Counted from the stretch's first letter, positions 25,491 to 35,359 are shown. The stretch: 64,000 nucleotides of DNA from CASFRF01 sp031549345 (GCA_031549345.1 JAVBPY010000007.1:1-64000); one strand, 5' to 3'. The notes: a model not told the origin generated them from the sequence alone. Made by a program: numbers and translations.

Positions 25491-27197
25491 TTACCTTCTT
25501 GCGCTGTCGTAAATGCAATTACCGCGGAGAAATGTTTTTTCGACAGTTACGTCTTTCAATTTCTGCGGCGTAACGGTGAACACATCGGCGCCGCAGACGA
25601 CGAAGTCCGCGCTTTTGCCAACCGTAATGCTGCCGATACGGTCCTCCGCACCGACTTGCCGGGCGCCGTTGATGGTATAAGCGTCGACACAATCTTTGAC
25701 GGTAATCGCTTCCGATCTCGGCGGCGCAATCATATCATCGGTTGCGCGATTGACCGCCACCCACATATTGAGGAACGGATTGACGCCCGTTTCGCCATCG
25801 GATACCGGAAAATCGCTCCCGAAGGTTACCGTCGTGCCGGCTTTGATCAAAGATGCAAGCGGAACCTGCCGCAAATAACGTTCGCGGCCGAGCACGTCTT
25901 CGGTGAATTTGTCCGCTATGAGCCAGACGGGCGTGGTTTGAAAAAAGACATCTCTCTGTTCGCCGAAGCGCTTTACTCCGTCTTCCGGCAAAATCTGTAC
26001 GTGGCAAATGGTCTTGGTCCCTTTGATTTTACCCAGTTGCTTATGAAAATCCAGCGCCCTGCTGATGGCCGCGTCGCCGATGGCATGATTATGGACATTA
26101 AATCCTTCCGCCGCGGCGATCCGGCCAATTGGGAGCATCTCTTCCATGGTGATGGTGGCGGCCCCGCGGCCTTTCCCCGGGGGAAGGTAATTTTCGAACA
26201 TCCAGGCGGACTGCACCTCCAGCGTACCGTCGCCGATGAATTTCAAGGTTTCGGGATGAATCAGGTCCGAGGTGTAGTTTTTACGGAGGTCGCGCATGAC
26301 TTTGAGTGCATGATCCTTGTTGTCCACGCAGTCGCCAAAGTAGATGTAGCTGGTATAGCAGCGCAAAGTCAGCTCGTTATTCTCCTCCAGCGTCTTCAAC
26401 GTGCGGATGGCGGGTTCCTCGGTAAGGAGCCCAAAGCCTGCGTCGCAAATGGAAGTAATACCGTTCCGGGCGAAAATCTTCAGGTTTTCGAGCAGCTCCT
26501 TCCGAATCGCTTCTTCTTTAAAAATATTCATTTTGCGCATTAAATGGATACCGGCGACGCCCTCGATGACATAGCCGGTCGGATTGCCATCGGCGTCGCG
26601 CTCGTAATAGCTTGCTCCCGGGATCGGGTCGGGAGTGTTCCGGGTCAGGCCGGCTTGTTCCATAGCTTTGGTATTGAACCAGTAGGCGTGGCAATCGTCG
26701 CTGAAGATGATGGCCGGACGGTCCGGAAATACCTTGTCAAGGTCGATCGCCCGAATCGGACGGCAGTTGGTGCCGAAGCCGATGCCGAGCACAATGGGAA
26801 GGTTCCGGTGTTCGACATCGGATGCCTTTTCCTTCAGGGAAGCAAGGGTGTCTTCAAGCTTCAAATTGCTGTCCACCCGGATCATTTTGAGCGAAGTCTG
26901 GGCCGAAGTGAGAATCGGGTGGCAATGCGAATCGATCATACCGGGGACCACACGCTTGCCCTGCAGATCAACGCCCCGTCCGTACTCCATGGCGTCCTTA
27001 TCGTTGCCGACGTAAATAAAATTGCCGTCTTTCACCGCAAACGCCGTAGCCGCCGGATTCTTCGCATCGGCGGTATAGACCTTGCCGTTGTAATAGACTG
27101 TGGCGCCATCGTCGGCCGACGGCCTGCCGCAGCATCCGGCCAGCGCAACGGCGACCACTGCGGCCAGCGCCCAAAAACGTGAATAGTTCTGAATCAT
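25491..27197 (-). CDS. Amidohydrolase (YtcJ-like) lipoprotein
   Basis: A 568-residue protein with a lipoprotein signal (MIQNYSRFWALAAVVAVALAGC). The amidohydrolase-3/YtcJ fold is shown by ATVYYNGKVYTAD, VVPGMIDSHCHP (HxH metal site), DDCHAYWFN, HNHAIGDAAI and GSDFPVSDGETG. YtcJ-like enzymes hydrolyse amide or related bonds in poorly known substrates. Location on the outer side of a membrane is inferred from the lipobox. It is a single gene with its own promoter and AAGGAG before the ATG; neighbours are unrelated. Confidence 0.9.
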   Translation of the reverse strand: MIQNYSRFWALAAVVAVALAGCCGRPSADDGATVYYNGKVYTADAKNPAATAFAVKDGNFIYVGNDKDAMEYGRGVDLQGKRVVPGMIDSHCHPILTSAQTSLKMIRVDSNLKLEDTLASLKEKASDVEHRNLPIVLGIGFGTNCRPIRAIDLDKVFPDRPAIIFSDDCHAYWFNTKAMEQAGLTRNTPDPIPGASYYERDADGNPTGYVIEGVAGIHLMRKMNIFKEEAIRKELLENLKIFARNGITSICDAGFGLLTEEPAIRTLKTLEENNELTLRCYTSYIYFGDCVDNKDHALKVMRDLRKNYTSDLIHPETLKFIGDGTLEVQSAWMFENYLPPGKGRGAATITMEEMLPIGRIAAAEGFNVHNHAIGDAAISRALDFHKQLGKIKGTKTICHVQILPEDGVKRFGEQRDVFFQTTPVWLIADKFTEDVLGRERYLRQVPLASLIKAGTTVTFGSDFPVSDGETGVNPFLNMWVAVNRATDDMIAPPRSEAITVKDCVDAYTINGARQVGAEDRIGSITVGKSADFVVCGADVFTVTPQKLKDVTVEKTFLRGNCIYDSARR

Positions 27198-27249
27198 GGT
27201 GCAACTCCTTATGGGGTTTACAAGAACACATCAACCAAACAATCCGATT

Positions 27250-27278
27250 ATTATACCATTTCGGCCATCGAAAAACAA
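27250..27278 (-). promoter_or_regulatory. Promoter of the amidohydrolase gene
   Basis: On the minus strand TTGTTT (27273-27278), 17 bases, TATAAT (27250-27255), about 50 bases before the start. The remaining stretch to the tRNA (27279-27452) shows no gene with support. Confidence 0.65.
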
Positions 27279-27452
27279 GCCGGACAAACCGAAAAAACCT
27301 TTATTCGTTATGACTTGAAAAATGCCGGACGATTTAAATCGGGGCAGAATGCTCTGTAAATTAAAACAGAAAGGGCCCTTTATGAAGAAGTCTTACGGCA
27401 GCAAACTCAAGAGCCGCGTGGCGCTTCAAAGGTTCATTTTGAGCATAAAATA

Positions 27453-27537
27453 TGGTACCAGGGACGGGACTCGAACCCGCAAGGTTGATAACCGATTGAT
27501 TTTAAGTCAATTGCGTATGCCATTCCGCCACCCTGGC
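27453..27537 (-). tRNA. tRNA-Leu (anticodon UAA)
   Basis: An 85-base tRNA including the encoded CCA. The acceptor arm GCCAGGG pairs with CCCTGGT, with a G-U first pair as in the E. coli Leu(UAA) tRNA. The anticodon arm TTGACTTAAAATCAA carries TAA. A long variable arm and the T arm GCGGGTTCGAGTCCCGT are present. Confidence 0.97.
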
Positions 27538-27559
27538 ATGGTGTGGTTTCCGGAGCTAT

Positions 27560-27587
27560 AGTATAACGCTAAAATCGACAATTGCAA
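27560..27587 (-). promoter_or_regulatory. Promoter of tRNA-Leu
   Basis: On the minus strand TTGCAA (27582-27587), 16 bases, TATACT (27560-27565), about 22 bases before the mature 5' end. Confidence 0.65.
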
Positions 27588-27616
27588 TGGGGAAATGCTT
27601 TTTTTTATCTTCAAAC

Positions 27617-27645
27617 TTGACAAGACCGTTTCTCCGGCGTATGGT
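27617..27645 (+). promoter_or_regulatory. Promoter of the topA gene run
   Basis: Perfect TTGACA (27617-27622), 17 bases, TATGGT (27640-27645). A TATAAA five bases later is a second possible -10 box. Confidence 0.65.
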
Positions 27646-27691
27646 ATAAAGATTAATATTGTTTGCTAACCACCCCTCCCGAAAGGCGTTT

Positions 27692-30190
27692 ATGAATCGG
27701 TTGCTCATCGTTGAATCCCCCACCAAGGCCAGAACCATCGGCAAAATGCTCGGGAAGGAATACACCATCGTCGCCTCCATGGGGCATGTGCGTGATTTGC
27801 CGGAAAAGAGCCTCGGTGTCGACATCGGAAACGGGTTCATCCCCGAATACGTCAGCGTCGACCGCGGCGCAAAAGTCGTCCGCGAACTCCGTGCCGCCGC
27901 AAAAAAAGCCGATGAAATCTACCTCGCCCCCGACCCGGACCGCGAAGGGGAAGCCATCGCCTGGCACCTTGCCGAAGTCCTTAAAGACGTCCATAAAAAA
28001 GATTTTCACCGCGTAACGTTTCACGAAATCACCCGTTCCGCCATCGAAAAAGCCCTCCAGAACCAGACTGTCATCGACATGAACCGCGTCGATGCGCAGC
28101 AAGCGCGCCGCGTCCTGGACCGCATCGTCGGTTACCAGATCAGCCCGCTTCTCTGGTCGCGCCTGGAAAAAGGGATCTCCGCGGGACGCGTGCAATCCGT
28201 CGCCCTCCGGCTGGTGGTCGAGCGCGAGCGCGAAATACAAAACTTCAAGCCCGAAGAATATTGGGTATTCTCCATCCTCTTCCGCACACAGGATGGGGGA
28301 GAATTTTCCGCAAAACTCTTTAAGATCAATGCCGCCGATTTCCGTATCTCCAGCACAGAAGAGGCGGAAAAATGCCTCCGCGCCATTCAAAACGGCAGCG
28401 CGCCCGCCGTCCGCGGCGTAACACGCCAGGAACGCAAACGCAGCGCCCCGCCGCCGTTTACCACAAGCACCCTTCAGCAGGCGGCCAACAATTCCCTCCG
28501 CTTCTCGGCGAGCAACACCATGCGTTACGCGCAGCAACTATACGAAGGGATCGAGCTTGGCGCGGGGGGTGCCGTCGGTTTGATCACCTACATGCGTACC
28601 GACTCGGTGTCCATCGCCCGCGAAGCCCAGGAAGCGGCAAGCGCCTACATCCGCGAAACATTCGGCCCGGAATACGCCCCAGCGAAGCCCAACTTCTTCA
28701 AAAACAAAGCACAAGCCCAAGAGGCCCACGAGGCCATTCGTCCCACGGATATCACACGGACACCGGAGTCCGTCGCGGCTTTTCTCGATCCGGGGCAGCT
28801 CAAGCTCTACACACTTATCTGGCGCCGTTTTGCGGCGAGCCAGATGACGCCGTCGATTCAGGATTTGACCACCGTCGACGTCGCCATCGGCGGCGCGGAT
28901 GGGAATGAATACACCTTCCGCGCCACAGCTTCCGTGCCGGTTTTCCCCGGATTCCTGAAGGTTTTCGGCGACGAGCCGCGCAAGAAGGACGAAACGGCAA
29001 ACGCGGCGGTCCTGGGCGCGCTCAAGGAAAAACAGCCGCTGACGTCCGCGGAATACGAATCGGAGCAAAAATTCACGGAGCCGCCTCCGCGTTACACCGA
29101 GGCGTCGCTGATTAAGGAGTTGGAAGAAAACGGCATCGGCCGCCCGTCCACATACGCTACGATTCTGCGGACGATCCAGACGCGCGATTATGTACAGATC
29201 GACCAGGGAAAACTTTTGCCGACGGAGCTTGGCTTCCGCGTTACGGATTTTCTTGTTTTGCACCTGCCGGAGTTATTCGCCGTGGGATTCACCGCGCGCA
29301 TGGAACAGGAACTCGACGAAATTGAAGAGGGCAAAGTCCGTTACCGTGAAATGCTCTGCGCTTTTTACGAGAAATTTGCCGCCTGGCTTCTGCAAGCGCG
29401 GCAAGCCGATGCTCCGCCGGAAGACACGGCGCGCCAATTGATCGCTTCGCTGGAATCAACGAAATTCGCCGCACCGGAGAAGCGGGGACGCCGTACCTAC
29501 GACGACAAGAAATTCTACGATTCCGTTAAAAAACAGTTTGCCACGGATGCAAAAATCACAGCACGGCAGTACCAGGCGCTCTTGAATCTCGCGGCGAAAT
29601 ATGCGGATCAGCTTGTCGCCGTTTCTCTTCCGAGTGCGATCAAGGAAGAGCTCGCCACCGCAAAAACCGCCCACGCCGAGCGGGAGCGCAAACGCGAAGA
29701 GCAACTTCCGAGTTCCGAACAAGCCGCCGACTACAAACGTGTCTTTGCGGCTTTCGACAACGTTGCCTGGGAGGAACCCGCCACACGGCGCGGGCGCACG
29801 TACGACGATAAAAAGTTTTTTACTTCCCTGAAAGATCAGGCGCTCGGCGGCAAACTCTTAAGTGAAAAACAACTCGCCTCATTAGGGAAAATCGCTGAAA
29901 AATATGCCGCGACGCTGGCGGAGCCGGAATTTGTGCGTGAACGCCTTGCCCTGCCGGTCCCCACGGAATCCGCCGCGACGCCTTCGCCGGAAATCGCCGC
30001 AATGCTTGCGCAGCTCGGCCGCGTTTCAGCCTGGGCGGAGCCGACGAAGAAGGGGCGTTTCACCTACGACGATAAGGAATTTTATCAATCGCTGGCCAAG
30101 CAGCACGGAAATGGCCGGCAGTTGAGTCCAAAGCAATTGGCGGCGCTGAAAAAGCTCGTCGCGAAATACGAAAAGGAATTGGAATCATGA
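27692..30190 (+). CDS. topA: DNA topoisomerase I with helical-repeat C-terminus
   Basis: An 832-residue type IA topoisomerase that relaxes negative supercoils. It has the Toprim motif LLIVESPTKARTIGKML, SMGHVRDLP, the acidic DPDREGEAIAWHLAE and the active tyrosine in GLITYMRTDSV. The start MNRLLIVESPTK (27692) is the family N-terminus; the frame extends further but without support. Instead of the usual zinc ribbons, the C-terminus carries three copies of a ~40-residue unit near residues 600, 698 and 788 (for example TYDDKKFYDSVKKQ and LSPKQLAALKKL). The stop overlaps the next ATG (ATGA). Confidence 0.96.
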   Translation: MNRLLIVESPTKARTIGKMLGKEYTIVASMGHVRDLPEKSLGVDIGNGFIPEYVSVDRGAKVVRELRAAAKKADEIYLAPDPDREGEAIAWHLAEVLKDVHKKDFHRVTFHEITRSAIEKALQNQTVIDMNRVDAQQARRVLDRIVGYQISPLLWSRLEKGISAGRVQSVALRLVVEREREIQNFKPEEYWVFSILFRTQDGGEFSAKLFKINAADFRISSTEEAEKCLRAIQNGSAPAVRGVTRQERKRSAPPPFTTSTLQQAANNSLRFSASNTMRYAQQLYEGIELGAGGAVGLITYMRTDSVSIAREAQEAASAYIRETFGPEYAPAKPNFFKNKAQAQEAHEAIRPTDITRTPESVAAFLDPGQLKLYTLIWRRFAASQMTPSIQDLTTVDVAIGGADGNEYTFRATASVPVFPGFLKVFGDEPRKKDETANAAVLGALKEKQPLTSAEYESEQKFTEPPPRYTEASLIKELEENGIGRPSTYATILRTIQTRDYVQIDQGKLLPTELGFRVTDFLVLHLPELFAVGFTARMEQELDEIEEGKVRYREMLCAFYEKFAAWLLQARQADAPPEDTARQLIASLESTKFAAPEKRGRRTYDDKKFYDSVKKQFATDAKITARQYQALLNLAAKYADQLVAVSLPSAIKEELATAKTAHAERERKREEQLPSSEQAADYKRVFAAFDNVAWEEPATRRGRTYDDKKFFTSLKDQALGGKLLSEKQLASLGKIAEKYAATLAEPEFVRERLALPVPTESAATPSPEIAAMLAQLGRVSAWAEPTKKGRFTYDDKEFYQSLAKQHGNGRQLSPKQLAALKKLVAKYEKELES

Positions 30191-30690
30191 CGACTGTTAC
30201 ACTGAAAACCTCGCTGGGCGACATTGTGCTGGAAATGATGGAGAAAGAGGCTCCCGGAACCGTGAAAAACTTCCTCGCCTACGTGGACAGCGGCTTTTAC
30301 CGTAACACTCTTTTTCACCGTGTGATCCCCGGATTCATGGCACAGGGCGGCGGTATGGAGCCCGGCATGAAACAGAAAAGCGGCAATGCGCCGATTAAAA
30401 ACGAAGCGACCAACCAGGTACCGAACCGGCGCGGCACGGTGGCCATGGCCCGGACGTCGGTGGTGGACAGCGCCACAAGCCAATTTTTCATCAACCTTGT
30501 GGACAATGGATTCCTGAATTTTTCTTCGCCGACGCCGCAAGGTTTCGGCTATTGCGTATTCGCCAAAGTAACTTCGGGCATGGACGTTGTCGATCAAATG
30601 GCCAAGGCGGAAACAACCTCCCGCGCCGGCCATCGCGATGTCCCCGCCAAAGACATTCTGATTCTTGATGCGGTGCGAAACGAACAATAA
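30187..30690 (+). CDS. Peptidyl-prolyl cis-trans isomerase, cyclophilin type
   Basis: A 167-residue protein that catalyses proline isomerisation during folding. It has FHRVIPGFMAQGGG, the active-site core containing the catalytic Arg and Phe, then VAMARTS and SQFFINL, and GFGYCVFAKVTSGMDVVD. No signal peptide, so it is cytoplasmic (PpiB-like). It overlaps topA by four bases. Confidence 0.95.
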   Translation: MTTVTLKTSLGDIVLEMMEKEAPGTVKNFLAYVDSGFYRNTLFHRVIPGFMAQGGGMEPGMKQKSGNAPIKNEATNQVPNRRGTVAMARTSVVDSATSQFFINLVDNGFLNFSSPTPQGFGYCVFAKVTSGMDVVDQMAKAETTSRAGHRDVPAKDILILDAVRNEQ

Positions 30691-30728
30691 CAGCAATTCA
30701 CGCGTGAATTCTTGACAAGGAGGTTCCG

Positions 30729-32438
30729 ATGAAAACATGGTTGGCCGGAAGCTTTGCCGCTCTCTTTTTACTTGCCGGATGTGCCGTGGACCCGGCAGGG
30801 CAGCACGACCGCAGGGTCTTCGACGCCATTGCCGCCGAGCTGGAGCCCGGCGGGCCCATGTACCAGATTTCCGGGACGAAGTATCTCTTTGAGAGTCTTT
30901 CCCGTTTCCCGGATCGCCTCGGAACCCTCCTTCTTTCGCACGATCTTTCGCCGGAAAGACGCATCCAGGTGGCGGAAGGAATTAAAACAGGTACGGAAAT
31001 CATCCTCCAGTCGGGGCTTGCGGACCTGGAAGGCGCCGGATTCAGCGCGCGAATGGTCGAAGCGCCCAAGGGAGGCGCGGGACCGCTTTTCCGCGCCCGT
31101 ACGATGTTCCTGAATGGAAAACCCGAAGCTCCGGGAGTTCTCTGGAACGTTCTCGCGGCGGAAAACCGGCCCCTCGCCGAGGATTTTGCGGCGTTGCCGG
31201 CCAATACGCTTGTCGCCTCTTCGGTGCGATTGCGCCTCAGTCCGCTCCTCTCCAGCCTCTATGCGCGTTCGGATGTCCAAAAAATGCTCAAGGAGGCGAC
31301 GACAGCGCCTGTTTGCGAACAAATCGGCGCGGGCATTGACGCACTGGACGGCGATTGGGTTTTCGCCCTTCTCGACCTCTCCACGGAGGAAAAGGGGACT
31401 TCAGCAGGGATCATTATTCTTATTCCCGATACGAAGGGAGCGCTGGCCGCCATGCTGGAGCTTGGCGCCGGAGCCGCGCCGGGATTTCTCGCCCGCGTGG
31501 ACAAAGGCCACTACCAACTCACGCTCCCGGATTCCATTCCGTTTGTTTCCAAGCCGGTTATTCTGAGCGGGGATGGACAAATCGCCCTCTACTCCAGCCA
31601 GGAAACACTCGATCACTTTGCCGCAAGCACGAAAAGCCTTGCCGACACGCCGGAGTTCCAGCGTCTCCTGAAATACGTCCGCCGGGAAGGAAATGGATTT
31701 GCATACTGCTCGGCCAAAGCCACACCGTTCTTCCAAGAGCTTCTGCTGCACATCAACCCGGAAATGGCGGCGCCTTTCCCGCTCAGCGGAACGGATATGC
31801 TGCGGATTTCCAGCACCCTCCCGAACGGGCTGCTGCTGGAAGAATGCTCCGGGCGGGAACCGCTGCAGGCATTCGCCCTGACGCTTATGGACTTCGCCCT
31901 TTTGTCCATCGATGAAATGATCGCCGAAAAAGTGGATACGGAAAATGCCGCCATCCGTGCCAAAGCCGACCAGGACGCCTGCGACGCCAACATCGCCGCC
32001 ATCGCCAAAGCCCTCGTCCAATACATGACGAAGCACAACGGAAATTTCCCCAAGGAAAGCGATTTGGAGGGATTGCGCACGCTCGTACGCGAAAAATACC
32101 TCGAACCGCGCCAGCTTCTCTGCCCGGCGGAAGACGGAACGCCGGCGGAAAATGCGGAAGGTCTTTCCTGGGAAAACGTGAGCTATCTTTATTTCGCCGG
32201 AACCTCGCCGCAGGGCGTTCCGACGCTCCCGCTTCTGCTGGAATCGCCCTACAACCACGATACGGTCAACGTCCTCCTCCTCAATGGGAAGGGGGAAAAA
32301 ATTTCCCTCGCCGAAGACGAAGACCCCAATTTCCGAAAACTCGTCGCCCGGCTGCAATCGCGTTACCAGTATCCCGAAGCGGATTTCCAGCGTCTTTTTG
32401 AAGCGGCGGCCAAGCTCGACCGGCTTCTGGGAGAATGA
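30729..32438 (+). CDS. Lipoprotein of unknown function
   Basis: A 569-residue protein with a clear lipoprotein signal (MKTWLAGSFAALFLLAGC) and AAGGAGG before the ATG. The body has no metal or nucleotide motif. The last ~150 residues (ALVQYMTKHNGNFPKESDLEGL; LLCPAED; TVNVLLLNGKGEKI) look like the C-terminal parts of pseudopilin-type proteins that carry a short sequence-plus-product region. It lies between ppi and birA and overlaps birA by four bases. The family is not recognised. Confidence 0.7.
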   Translation: MKTWLAGSFAALFLLAGCAVDPAGQHDRRVFDAIAAELEPGGPMYQISGTKYLFESLSRFPDRLGTLLLSHDLSPERRIQVAEGIKTGTEIILQSGLADLEGAGFSARMVEAPKGGAGPLFRARTMFLNGKPEAPGVLWNVLAAENRPLAEDFAALPANTLVASSVRLRLSPLLSSLYARSDVQKMLKEATTAPVCEQIGAGIDALDGDWVFALLDLSTEEKGTSAGIIILIPDTKGALAAMLELGAGAAPGFLARVDKGHYQLTLPDSIPFVSKPVILSGDGQIALYSSQETLDHFAASTKSLADTPEFQRLLKYVRREGNGFAYCSAKATPFFQELLLHINPEMAAPFPLSGTDMLRISSTLPNGLLLEECSGREPLQAFALTLMDFALLSIDEMIAEKVDTENAAIRAKADQDACDANIAAIAKALVQYMTKHNGNFPKESDLEGLRTLVREKYLEPRQLLCPAEDGTPAENAEGLSWENVSYLYFAGTSPQGVPTLPLLLESPYNHDTVNVLLLNGKGEKISLAEDEDPNFRKLVARLQSRYQYPEADFQRLFEAAAKLDRLLGE

Positions 32439-33205
32439 TGGCGCCTAAGATCACCCTCCTGGAACTGGAACGCATCGATTCAACCAACCGCTACGCGCGG
32501 GAACATTTCGACGAACTCGCCGACGGCACGCTCGTTTCCGCTTGGGAACAAACGGCGGGACGGGGGCGGCGGGAACGCGTCTGGCAATCCCCGCCGGGCG
32601 TGAACATCTATGCGTCGCTGGTGGTGAAAACCCCCGGCGACGCGGCGATGCTGGGGTATTTCGCGGGCCTTTCCGCGCTGGAAACACTCCGCCAAAGCTA
32701 TCCAGAAGGAAACTTTTTCATCAAGTGGCCCAACGATGTGTACACCTCCGACTGCAAGATAGCGGGCGTCCTCTGTGAATCGGCGCGTCTGGAACGCGGG
32801 CGAATCACCGGCGCGGTTCTCGGGATCGGGATTAATGTAAACCTTTCTCCGGCCATTCTTGCGGAACTCGATCAACCCGCCGCCTCGCTTCTCAGCCTCT
32901 CCGGAATTGAATTTAATCGAAAAAAAGTTCTGAAAACACTGGAAAATTCGCTCTTTTCATACTATAGTGTATACGAGGAAAATTCGATGTCGCTTTTCCT
33001 TGAGTGGAGAAGAGCGAACCGCCTTCTCGGTGCGGAGCTCGAAGTCGAGTTCGGCGACGGCATGCGGCGACGGGGTGTTTTTGCGGAAATCGCGCCGGAC
33101 GGCGCTCTAATGCTGGATACGGGCAAGGAAATGCTCTGTTGTCGGTGCGGCGATGTACGGATCGACCGGAAGAGCATCCAAAATATTTTATTGAAAAAAA
33201 CATAG
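32435..33205 (+). CDS. birA: Biotin-protein ligase (BirA, catalytic domain only)
   Basis: A 256-residue enzyme that makes biotinyl-AMP and transfers biotin to the carrier lysine. Motifs: GRGRRERVW (biotinyl-AMP loop), FIKWPNDVY, GVLCES and GIGINVNL. It lacks the N-terminal helix-turn-helix of E. coli BirA, so it is an enzyme without repressor function. It is encoded just upstream of OadG and OadA, whose C-terminal biotin domain is the obvious substrate. The start overlaps the lipoprotein stop. Confidence 0.95.
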   Translation: MMAPKITLLELERIDSTNRYAREHFDELADGTLVSAWEQTAGRGRRERVWQSPPGVNIYASLVVKTPGDAAMLGYFAGLSALETLRQSYPEGNFFIKWPNDVYTSDCKIAGVLCESARLERGRITGAVLGIGINVNLSPAILAELDQPAASLLSLSGIEFNRKKVLKTLENSLFSYYSVYEENSMSLFLEWRRANRLLGAELEVEFGDGMRRRGVFAEIAPDGALMLDTGKEMLCCRCGDVRIDRKSIQNILLKKT

Positions 33206-33227
33206 ATTCAACGAAAGGGGATACGGA

Positions 33228-33479
33228 ATGGACGGAATGCAGTTGCTGGCGGATGGCTTTAAACTTATGATCCTGGGGATGGGGACGGTATTGTCCTTCC
33301 TAATCCTGATGATCTTTTCCATGAACCTCCTCGCCAAAGTGCTGAAGCCCTTCACACATCTCCTCGAGGCTCCCCCCGCGCCGCCGAAAAAGTCCGCGGC
33401 CTCCGCGGGGAACCAGGCCGATGCGGAGCTTGCCGCCGTGGCCGCCGCAGCGGTCGCTTTGTTCCGGGAAAAACAATAA
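33228..33479 (+). CDS. oadG: Sodium-pump decarboxylase gamma subunit
   Basis: An 83-residue protein with one membrane segment (LMILGMGTVLSFLILMIFSMNLL) and an Ala/Pro-rich tail, the size and layout of OadG, which anchors and assembles the alpha and beta subunits of sodium-translocating decarboxylases. AAGGGG before the ATG. It lies between birA (22 bases) and oadA (44 bases). Sequence conservation in this family is low, so the call rests on topology plus context. Confidence 0.85.
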   Translation: MDGMQLLADGFKLMILGMGTVLSFLILMIFSMNLLAKVLKPFTHLLEAPPAPPKKSAASAGNQADAELAAVAAAAVALFREKQ

Positions 33480-33523
33480 GCATTTCTTTAATTATTTACA
33501 TATAAGTCAAGGAGTTTTTTGCG

Positions 33524-35356
33524 ATGAAAAAGATTCGATTCATGGACACCTCGTTCCGGGACGGTTTTCAATCCTGTGTCGGCGCACGGGTCAAGACCGA
33601 CGATTTCCTTCCGGTGCTGGTGGCGGCGAAGGAAGCCGGAACAACGTACTTTGAAATCGGCGGCGGCGCACGCTTCCAGAGCCCTTACTTTTATTGCCAG
33701 GAGGACGCGTTTGAATCCATGGACCGCATCCGCGCGGCCCTGGGACCGGACGCGGAGCTCCAGACGCTTTCACGCGGGGCAAACGTGGTGGGCCTTGTTT
33801 CGCAATCGAGCGATATCATCGATCTCCATGCCAAGCTCTTCAAAAAGCACGGCGTCACCACCATCCGCAACTTCGACGCATTGAACGACGTGCGCAACAT
33901 CGCCTTCTCCGGGCGCTGCATCCACAAGCATGGTCTTCGCCACCAGGTCTCCATCGCGATGATGGGCCTTCCGCCGGGATTGAACGAACCGTACGCGCAC
34001 ACGCCGCAATTCTACGCCGACCGCCTCCGCGACATCCTCGACGACGGCGTTCCGTTCGACAGCGTGGTCTTCAAAGATGCCTCCGGCACCGCCACACCAC
34101 AGACAGTGTACGAAACAATCAAGCTGGCGCGCGCCCTCCTCGGCCCCGACCGGCAGATACAGTTCCACACCCACGAAACCGCCGGACAGGGTGTCGCCTG
34201 CAACTGGGCGGCCATCGAAGGCGGCGCGGATGTGATCGACCTGGCCATGGCTCCGCTCTCCGGCGGCACCTGCCAGGTGGACATCCTCGTGATGTGGCAG
34301 AAGATGCGCGGCACCGACTATACGCTGGACATCGATCCGGAAAAGTACCTCAAAGTGGAACAGCGTTTCGAGGATGCGTTGAAAAACTATTTCATGCCCC
34401 CCGAATCGATGGAAGTTACCCCCAAAATCATCTTCTCGCCGATGCCCGGCGGCGCGCTCACCGCGAACACGCAGATGATGCGCGACAACAATTGTCTGGA
34501 CAAATACGGCGCCACCATCGCAGAAATGCGCGAAGTCGTCGCCAAGGGGGGCTATGGCACCTCCGTTACGCCGGTGTCGCAGTTCTACTTCCAGCAGGCA
34601 TTCAACAACGTGATGTTCGGCAAATGGAAGAAGATCGCCGACGGGTACGGGAAAATGGTTCTCGGCTACTTCGGCAAAACACCGACGACACCGGACGCGG
34701 AAATCGTGCAGATCGCCGCCGAGCAGCTCAAGCTCCAGCCGACGACCGAAGACGTGCACGCCATCAACGACCGCAACGCCAAGCTCGGCATCCCCGCGCA
34801 GGTTGCGAAGCTGGAAGCGGCGGGCCTCCCTGTTACCGATGAAAACATTTTCATCGCCGCCGCCTGTGAAGACAAGGGTATCGAGTTCCTCAAGGGGAAC
34901 CGCCCCTTGGGTATCCGCTATAAGGAAGAAGAGAAGAAAGCCCCCGCACCGGCTGCGGCGAACGCGGTGGCGCGGGGTTTCACCGCCACGGTGGACGGCA
35001 AACAAGTATCGGTGGAACTGAACGCCGACGGGGACGCTTACGTCGCCAAAGTCGGCGGCAAGAGCTTCAACGTCAAGGTCGCCGAAGGGCTCGCCGCCGT
35101 GGCGCAGAGCGCCGCCGCCGGCGGCGAAGCGGGCTCCATCACGGAACTTAAATCGCCCCTGCCGGGGACGGTGGTGCGTCTGGAAGTCGCCGCGGGGGAC
35201 CGCGTGGAGGCCGGAGATGTCATACTGGTACTGGAAGCGATGAAAATGGAGTCGGAGATCAAAGCGGATAAAGCCGGCGTGATCGTATCCATCGAAGTCG
35301 CCAAAGCGCAGGTGGTCGCGGCGGGCGACGTGCTGGTGACCATCGAGGAGAAGTAA
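33524..35356 (+). CDS. oadA: Decarboxylase alpha subunit (carboxyltransferase plus biotin carrier)
   Basis: A 610-residue protein. The N-terminal carboxyltransferase barrel starts IRFMDTSFRDGFQS; its metal/carboxylated-lysine motif is VVFKDASGTATP and HTHETAGQG follows. The C-terminal biotinyl domain has the EAMKMES biotin site. It transfers CO2 from oxaloacetate (or a similar acid) to biotin, which OadB decarboxylates while pumping sodium. The metal motif wording differs a little from E. coli-type OadA (KDASG instead of KDMAG), so a relative such as a glutaconyl- or methylmalonyl-type partner is not excluded. Confidence 0.93.
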   Translation: MKKIRFMDTSFRDGFQSCVGARVKTDDFLPVLVAAKEAGTTYFEIGGGARFQSPYFYCQEDAFESMDRIRAALGPDAELQTLSRGANVVGLVSQSSDIIDLHAKLFKKHGVTTIRNFDALNDVRNIAFSGRCIHKHGLRHQVSIAMMGLPPGLNEPYAHTPQFYADRLRDILDDGVPFDSVVFKDASGTATPQTVYETIKLARALLGPDRQIQFHTHETAGQGVACNWAAIEGGADVIDLAMAPLSGGTCQVDILVMWQKMRGTDYTLDIDPEKYLKVEQRFEDALKNYFMPPESMEVTPKIIFSPMPGGALTANTQMMRDNNCLDKYGATIAEMREVVAKGGYGTSVTPVSQFYFQQAFNNVMFGKWKKIADGYGKMVLGYFGKTPTTPDAEIVQIAAEQLKLQPTTEDVHAINDRNAKLGIPAQVAKLEAAGLPVTDENIFIAAACEDKGIEFLKGNRPLGIRYKEEEKKAPAPAAANAVARGFTATVDGKQVSVELNADGDAYVAKVGGKSFNVKVAEGLAAVAQSAAAGGEAGSITELKSPLPGTVVRLEVAAGDRVEAGDVILVLEAMKMESEIKADKAGVIVSIEVAKAQVVAAGDVLVTIEEK

Positions 35357-35359
35357 GCC

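Noticed and set aside
27322..27561. Small plus-strand frame reaching across the tRNA
   Set aside because: It covers tRNA-Leu on the other strand, and its sequence (GTRDGTRTRKV...) is the usual translation artefact of a tRNA arm.
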